Positions 32,079 through 36,687 of a DNA stretch of 36,687 bases are shown here, piece after piece. The translations under genes were made by a program, and so were the position numbers. The stretch spans positions 1 to 36,687 of the forward strand of contig JAQYWI010000038.1 of the NCBI GenBank assembly GCA_030145015.1, in the 5' to 3' direction. The notes beneath the pieces were generated by a model that had not been told where the DNA came from, ran no database searches, and worked only from the letters and a program-made list of their open reading frames with translations. This stretch comes from Desulfobacterales bacterium. Lineage in GTDB: Bacteria > Desulfobacterota > Desulfobacteria > Desulfobacterales > JAHEIW01. Each line of letters starts with the position of its first letter. Position 1 is the stretch's first letter.

Positions 32079-33452
32079 CTAGTACTTTTTCCCGTATTCG
32101 ACTTCGCCTATCGCCGCCTCTAGAATACTTAGTGCGCGGTCCATTTCTTCCTGAGTAATGACCAGGGCCGGTCTTAAGGTGATGACATTGCCCTCAATGG
32201 TTTTAAAAGACAAGCCCTTTTCAAGGCATTTGAACATAATGATTTCGGCCTCATCCACAGCGCGTTCTTTTGTTTTGGGATCGATCACCAGATCGATCCC
32301 GATATGCAGCCCTACCCCCGTTATATCTCCGATCAACGGGTGTTTATCTTTCATGTCGTCCAATTTTTTTAGTGTGTATCGGCCAAGTTCAGCCGCATGT
32401 TGGCAAAGTTTGTGTTTTTCCAGATAGTCTATCTCGGCTATCGCCGTAGCGGCGCACAGGGCATTTTTTTCATGGGTATAATGCCCGATCGACCGATGCT
32501 GACAGTTATTATATTTTTCGTGGGTTACAATCCCGGCAAACGGGAGCAGGCCGCCGCCCAATGATTTGCCCAGCACCAAAACATCCGGTGTGACATAGTA
32601 TTCACTGGCAAACATCTTACCGGTGCGACCAAAGCCTTCGATGATTTCATCAAATATTAACAAAGCGCCATAGTCTTCGCATAGTTTTTTGACCCCCTGC
32701 CAGTATCTTGGCGTCGGCACCGCCGGGGTGGCTGAGATGGGCTCAGCGATGATGGCGGCCATTTCCGGTTCTCTTTGCAATACGACTTCGATTTGCCGCA
32801 GGCATTCGGCATCCACATCCTCCTGGTTGTTAAAACCCCATGGATTGCGGTAATAATTGGGAAACTCGACATGAAAGGCTCCCGGAACCATTGGCCCCAG
32901 GCCCCCGCTAAAATGCTCCTCCCCTCCAACACTGGCCGCTCCGAAACCGGCGCCGTGAAACGAATCCCAGAACGAGATTGTCTTAAAACGACCGGTCACC
33001 TGTTTGGCCAGCATGCTTGCCATTTCAATGGCTTCGGATCCACCGGGACAAAAGAGCGATCGGCACAAGTCGCCGGGGGTGATCTCGGCCAGTTTTTTTG
33101 CAAGCTCGATCGCGGCTACATTCGTATATCTTCTGGGGCAAAAGGCCATGGCCTCGTCCAGCTTTTTTTTCAGAGCCTTGACGACTTGCGGATTGTTGAA
33201 GCCGGCATTGTGAACACCGTTGCCGTGCATGTCGATATATTGTTTCCCATCCAGGTCTTCCAGATAGATGCCCTGGGCCTTAGAGATGACATTCAGCACC
33301 GGAGTGGAAAGGCTTTGGTGAAGAAAATATTTGGCATCTTCCTCGAACCATCTTTTGGCCTGTCCTGATAGGTTCCGTTCCCAGAATTTTCTGCGGTTGG
33401 GGGTTAAATTGATATCGCCCTGTTCACGTTCAAACCGTTTCTCTCTTTGCAT
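32079..33452 (-). CDS. Class III PLP aminotransferase-family enzyme A
   Basis: 457 residues. PLP site: Asp268 (LIFDEI) and Lys296 (VLGKSLGGG); CPGGSEAIEMA (135-145) binds the phosphate region. The N-terminus (GDINLTPNRRKFW) and YFLHQSLSTPVLN match the paralog at 33705-35057, so the pair arose by duplication. It has no cysteine cluster. It resembles the 2-oxo-acid aminotransferase/PbfA-type ammonia-lyase branch of class III. The substrate is unknown. It is transcribed away from the paralog across a 252-bp gap with an element and a likely operator. Confidence 0.82.
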   Translation of the reverse strand: MQREKRFEREQGDINLTPNRRKFWERNLSGQAKRWFEEDAKYFLHQSLSTPVLNVISKAQGIYLEDLDGKQYIDMHGNGVHNAGFNNPQVVKALKKKLDEAMAFCPRRYTNVAAIELAKKLAEITPGDLCRSLFCPGGSEAIEMASMLAKQVTGRFKTISFWDSFHGAGFGAASVGGEEHFSGGLGPMVPGAFHVEFPNYYRNPWGFNNQEDVDAECLRQIEVVLQREPEMAAIIAEPISATPAVPTPRYWQGVKKLCEDYGALLIFDEIIEGFGRTGKMFASEYYVTPDVLVLGKSLGGGLLPFAGIVTHEKYNNCQHRSIGHYTHEKNALCAATAIAEIDYLEKHKLCQHAAELGRYTLKKLDDMKDKHPLIGDITGVGLHIGIDLVIDPKTKERAVDEAEIIMFKCLEKGLSFKTIEGNVITLRPALVITQEEMDRALSILEAAIGEVEYGKKY

Positions 33453-33483
33453 GCGAATTTCTCCTGCCGAAATAAGTGAGCAG

Positions 33484-33556
33484 TCGGGGAGTTTTTCCCG
33501 TCATGCCCGCCCCTGCCTGCGCGGGCATGACAAGGTTTGAATAAAAAACTCCCCGA
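33484..33556. repeat. Nested inverted repeat element between divergent aminotransferase genes
   Basis: Outer ends TCGGGGAGTTTTT (33484-33496) and AAAAACTCCCCGA (33544-33556) are perfect complements. Inside, GTCATGCCCGC (33500-33510) and GCGGGCATGAC (33521-33531) form an 11-base-pair stem. It is 73 bp in total and non-coding, like a small MITE or REP pair. Confidence 0.8.
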
Positions 33557-33573
33557 TCCCTCAAGTAAGTAAC

Positions 33574-33603
33574 TGCCTGATATATTGATACTGTATTCAG
33601 GCA
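33574..33603. promoter_or_regulatory. Candidate operator in the divergent promoter region
   Basis: TGCCTGA (33574-33580) and TCAGGCA (33597-33603) form an interrupted dyad with a 16-base AT-rich centre. It lies between the two divergent PLP enzyme genes, where one regulator could control both. No regulator gene is adjacent. Confidence 0.4.
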
Positions 33604-33704
33604 ATCGGACCAAATCAAGCTAAAAATAATTCACTTGACTTAATTGATCTGAAATAGATAAAAATTTATAGGCTACGGTCAATACCTGCAAAAGAGGCCC
33701 GAAT

Positions 33705-35057
33705 ATGGCGAAACTGCATAAGTCAGAAGGCGACATTAATATTTCTCTGCAACGGGAGGCCTGGCAAAAAGAACATCTGGACACGAAAAGCCGTGCGCTG
33801 CTGGACGAAGATGCCCGCTATTTTCTAAAACAATCCCTTTCAACCCCGTGTCTAAACACGATGCAAGCTTGCGAGGGTATTTATATTGAAGACCTTGAGG
33901 GTAGACGTTACATGGACTTTCATGGGAACAATGTCCACCAGGTCGGCTTCGGCAATCCCGAGGTCATTGCCGCCGTTAAAAAACAGCTCGATGCGCTTTC
34001 ATTCTGCACCCGACGATACACCAATCAAACCGCAGTGGATCTGGCCCGAAAACTGGCTGAAATCGCTCCGGGTCAATTGAATAAATCCTTGTTCTGCCCG
34101 GGAGGGGCGGAAGCCGTCGGTATTGCACTTAAACTGGCGAGGATCGCCACCGGGAGACATAAAACCATATCCATGTGGGATTCCTTTCACGGCGCTACAT
34201 TGGAGACCATATCCATCGGCGGCGAAGCCGTCTTTCGTCAAAACATGGGCCCTCTGCTTTCCGGCACAGAGCATGTACCACCGGCCGATGAATATCGCTG
34301 TGTGTTTGGCTGCCACAACCGCGGCGGATGCGACCTGGTATGTGCCGATTACGTCGAATACATTCTTGAAAAGGAAGGTGACGTTGCCGCCGTCATTGCC
34401 GAACCCATCCGCAGCACCCCCTATATCCCCAGGCCTGAATACTGGCAAAAAATTCGACAGGCCTGTGATAAACATGGTGCCCTGTTAATTTTTGATGAAA
34501 TTCCGCACGCCCTTGGCCGCACCGGTAAGATGTTTACTTTTGAAAATTTCGGAATTACCCCGGATATTGTCGTGCTGGGCAAAGGACTGGGAGGTGGCAT
34601 CTTGCCTATCGCCGGAATCATCGCTCACGAAGACCTGGATGTTGCCGCAGAGCGGGCTTTAGGGCATTACACCCACGAAAAAAATCCGGTGGCCTGTGCC
34701 GCTGCATTGGCCGCCATTGAGTATATCGAAAACAACAAACTGGTGGAACATGCGCGTAGCCTGGGGCTGTATTCACTGGACCGCCTGAAAGAAATGAAGG
34801 AACGTCACGCCTTGATCGGTGATGTGCGCGGACTGGGGCTCTTCCTCGGAATTGAACTGGTCAAAGATCAAAAAACGCGCGCACGCGCCGCCGAGGAAGC
34901 CGAGGCCGTCATGTACGCCTGCCTTTCAAAAGGGTTGAGTTTTAAGATCACCATGGGAAACATTATCACGCTCACTCCGGCGCTGATCATCACCAAAGAA
35001 GAAATGGATCATGCACTTGATATTATCGAAAATTGCTTAGCCGATATAGAAAAATAG
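33705..35057 (+). CDS. Class III PLP aminotransferase-family enzyme B with cysteine cluster
   Basis: 450 residues. Asp264 (LIFDEIP) and Lys293 (VVLGKGLGGG) mark the PLP site, and FCPGGAEAVGIA the phosphate loop. Between residues 199 and 213 it has CVFGCHNRGGCDLVC, a CX3CX5CX3C set that the divergent paralog lacks and that could bind a metal. Overall it resembles the branch that includes (R)-1-hydroxy-2-aminoethylphosphonate ammonia-lyase (PbfA), but no phosphonate genes are near, so the substrate stays open. The ATG follows AGAGG. Confidence 0.82.
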   Translation: MAKLHKSEGDINISLQREAWQKEHLDTKSRALLDEDARYFLKQSLSTPCLNTMQACEGIYIEDLEGRRYMDFHGNNVHQVGFGNPEVIAAVKKQLDALSFCTRRYTNQTAVDLARKLAEIAPGQLNKSLFCPGGAEAVGIALKLARIATGRHKTISMWDSFHGATLETISIGGEAVFRQNMGPLLSGTEHVPPADEYRCVFGCHNRGGCDLVCADYVEYILEKEGDVAAVIAEPIRSTPYIPRPEYWQKIRQACDKHGALLIFDEIPHALGRTGKMFTFENFGITPDIVVLGKGLGGGILPIAGIIAHEDLDVAAERALGHYTHEKNPVACAAALAAIEYIENNKLVEHARSLGLYSLDRLKEMKERHALIGDVRGLGLFLGIELVKDQKTRARAAEEAEAVMYACLSKGLSFKITMGNIITLTPALIITKEEMDHALDIIENCLADIEK

Positions 35058-35111
35058 GAAGATATACAACCTGTGGAGGAGCGGAAGGCTTCTGATTCAA
35101 TTGCGTTAAAT

Positions 35112-35783
35112 TCAGTCCAGCAGATCTAATAGCGCTTTGGGCGAGGGAACGAGATGATCGGGAGAACCCTCTTCTAATTTTTTGACAGCATGCCAGCCCC
35201 ATAAGGCCGCTACGGTTATGGCTCCGGCTTTGCGGCCTTCAATCATATCCCCCTTGGTATCTCCGATGTAATATGCCGGCAACCCCGGATATCGCGCCAT
35301 TGTTTGCCGGATCTTTTTTACTTTGCTTTTTTCCTTTTCGGCGCCCAGCACATCTTCAAAACAGCTGACACCGTTGTTTTGCAAAAATCGCTTTGCCGCC
35401 CCAGTCACATTGGAGGTGATAATGACAATTTTATTATTTTCTGAAATCTTCTTTAAGGTATCCGGCATACCGTCGAACATTCTCAGATCGTTTTGATATG
35501 CATCTATATCAGATTTGAAGGTCTCTAAGATCCGATTGATCGAATTTTCATCCAGCCCAAAATCCAGCATGGCTTCAAATATATTGGTTTCAAATAAGGC
35601 CAGGACCTTCTCGCGGGAATTCAGCTTATAAAATTTATTTTGATGGCAGGCCTTCATAAAGCATGCACTAAATAGTTCAAAGGAGTCGACAATGACCCCA
35701 TCATAGTCGAACATGACCAGCGCGTTCATAAAATCCGCACCGCAACTGTATTCATCATTGGTTTTAGCTCTGCCATCGGGCAT
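35112..35783 (-). CDS. HAD superfamily phosphatase
   Basis: 223 residues from ATG 35783, which overlaps the preceding methyltransferase gene by 20 bases and has GGAGG only three bases away. ATG 35729 (MNALVMFDYDG) is a plausible shorter start, since HAD proteins usually begin close to motif I. Motif I is FDYDGVIVDS, motif II ITSN, motif III a Lys near KSKVKKI, and motif IV YIGDTKGDM. A C1-type helical cap lies between. It resembles phosphoglycolate phosphatase-like enzymes. The motif I is not that of phosphonoacetaldehyde hydrolase. Confidence 0.8.
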   Translation of the reverse strand: MPDGRAKTNDEYSCGADFMNALVMFDYDGVIVDSFELFSACFMKACHQNKFYKLNSREKVLALFETNIFEAMLDFGLDENSINRILETFKSDIDAYQNDLRMFDGMPDTLKKISENNKIVIITSNVTGAAKRFLQNNGVSCFEDVLGAEKEKSKVKKIRQTMARYPGLPAYYIGDTKGDMIEGRKAGAITVAALWGWHAVKKLEEGSPDHLVPSPKALLDLLD

Positions 35784-36687
35784 TACCCTCCACTAATCCC
35801 TTAAACCGGGACCGGATCCTCGAATCGACATCTTCCGAAAAAACTGCAGGATTATCACCTGTCAGGATTTCTCTGGCCTCATTGAGGGCTCTGGCCTGGG
35901 CGTCGGGGCTGCCCTTATCGTGCCAGACGCTGCGCATTTCGCGATTTGCTATTTTGGGCAAAACCGCAGTTGTGCGCATGCGCTCAAATGTATCGGCTTC
36001 TTCCATATAGGTTCCGCCGGGCCCAACTTTGGCGATCACATCAAGAGAAAGATTCTCTATACTAAACTCTAAACCACGATGCATGCGTTTGAGCATAAGG
36101 CTAATTTCACTATCAATAACCGCTTTGGCAAAATCAAAGCTCATGAGACTGTCTAAAAGCCCTCCCATGTTAAACATATCCGCCCCGCCGAGCAACGCCC
36201 CTGTGGTGCTCATCCCGGTTTCATAACCTGATTCGGCGTCATTCAGGTGGGCATTGGTCAAACCGACGTAGCCGCCGCAAGGAACATTGTAAAACCGCGC
36301 CATCTGGCAGTGTGCCATTTGCAGAATTCCGGTTTCGATGCCTCCCGGTGCGTAGCTGCCATCACGCATATCCGCAATAGTAGACAAAACCGCATAAATC
36401 AGAGGTGTTTCGGGCCGGACCATCTGCATCAGTACGCCCAATGCCAGAAACTCAGCGTTTGCGAGCGTCAAGGTGCCGAGCAGACTCATCGGTGAGGTCA
36501 TACCGCCGTTGGGTGCAAACGTACTATATACAGGCAGCTTTTTCTCGATCAGATAGATCATCTGTTCGGTGATTTGTACGTCCATGGTCAGCGGCGATAC
36601 GATCGGGCAGCAATGATGATTAATGAGGGGCCGCTCCCTATAAGCATCTTCACTTCCGGCGATAAGCATCCCCAGTTCCAGTACCTG
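35764..36687 (-). CDS. MttB-family (trimethylamine/glycine betaine) methyltransferase, 5' end outside the window
   Basis: The frame stays open to the window edge (QVLEL before MLIAGSEDAY), so about 307 C-terminal residues are seen. Family words are INHHCCPIVSPLTMD, GGMTSPMSLLGTLTLANAEFL and LGGADMFNMGGLLDS, with GPGGTYMEEADTF near the end. MttB proteins transfer a methyl group from a quaternary amine to a corrinoid protein. No in-frame TAG occurs in the visible part, so it is probably a non-pyrrolysine (MtgB-like) member. The HAD gene overlaps its end. Confidence 0.85.
   Translation of the reverse strand, partial: QVLELGMLIAGSEDAYRERPLINHHCCPIVSPLTMDVQITEQMIYLIEKKLPVYSTFAPNGGMTSPMSLLGTLTLANAEFLALGVLMQMVRPETPLIYAVLSTIADMRDGSYAPGGIETGILQMAHCQMARFYNVPCGGYVGLTNAHLNDAESGYETGMSTTGALLGGADMFNMGGLLDSLMSFDFAKAVIDSEISLMLKRMHRGLEFSIENLSLDVIAKVGPGGTYMEEADTFERMRTTAVLPKIANREMRSVWHDKGSPDAQARALNEAREILTGDNPAVFSEDVDSRIRSRFKGLVEGNARWQS

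Noticed and set aside
33705..35057. Firm assignment of enzyme B as PbfA
   Set aside because: Similarity was judged from memory and no phosphonate genes are nearby, so only the family is reported.
35112..35783. Phosphonoacetaldehyde hydrolase (PhnX), to pair with a PbfA-like enzyme
   Set aside because: Motif I is FDYDGVIVDS, typical of phosphoglycolate phosphatase-like HADs. The PhnX-type motif and Schiff-base lysine region were not seen.
35764..36687. Pyrrolysine-containing MttB
   Set aside because: No in-frame TAG occurs in the visible C-terminal 307 residues, where the pyrrolysine would be expected; the unseen N-terminal part is unlikely to hold it.

Overview
The window looks like chromosomal DNA of an anaerobic, sulfate-reducing Desulfobacterota (Desulfobacterales-like) bacterium. 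The main evidence is a DsrC with both redox cysteines, an adjoining Flx-type flavin oxidoreductase operon whose MvhD-like subunit reads through an in-frame TGA (selenocysteine), an Ahb-type siroheme decarboxylase subunit for the alternative heme route, an MttB-family methyltransferase, and acyl-CoA enzymes. This placement rests on gene content; no rRNA or other marker gene is present, and no tRNA gene was recognised.

Layout. 1-73 is the end of a thiolase. 377-1123 is an exported TPR protein. 1259-3398 (minus) holds two exported paralogous metallo-beta-lactamase-fold proteins with eroded metal motifs. 3674-15271 (minus) is one tightly coupled seven-gene operon, read in the order DUF4175 membrane protein, HExxH peptidase with TPRs, MoxR AAA+ ATPase, DUF58 protein, BatA-like VWA protein, Tat-type DUF4159 protein, VWA/GATase-like protein. 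miaA follows (15562-16497, minus). 16691-20327 (plus) is the flx operon in the order D, C, B, A, followed by dsrC (20529-20846) with its own likely promoter and a clear terminator. Then come a YjbQ protein with an ahbA-like gene, and a nitrilase-family amidohydrolase. 23021-25384 (minus) carries an HPP membrane protein with a CBS protein, and a RarD-like permease. 25756-30207 (plus) is an acyl-CoA locus: an NMO-like flavoprotein, a dienoyl-CoA isomerase-like protein, an AT-rich DMT permease and an alpha-methylacyl-CoA racemase-like protein. 30322-31947 (minus) is a Pit phosphate transporter with its DUF47 partner. The end holds two head-to-head class III PLP enzymes, a HAD phosphatase and the C-terminal part of an MttB-family methyltransferase.

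How genes may work together. The Flx proteins should pass electrons from NAD(P)H through FAD and Fe-S subunits to the MvhD-like selenoprotein, which normally docks on HdrA. No hdrABC lies here. The neighbour is dsrC, whose trisulfide/disulfide form is a candidate final acceptor. The seven-gene MoxR operon has the composition of an envelope chaperone or maturation machine with a peptidase built in.

The intergenic DNA is unusual. At least eight gaps carry long imperfect inverted repeats whose arms are built from short, degenerate repeated words, with a different word set at nearly every site. There are also two copies of one small dispersed element, a 147-bp TA-flanked MITE-like element touching a stop codon, and arrays of small GC-rich hairpins, one of which lies inside the 5' coding part of a gene. 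A Pit gene whose conserved N-terminus precedes every ATG, GTG or TTG in frame is a further oddity.
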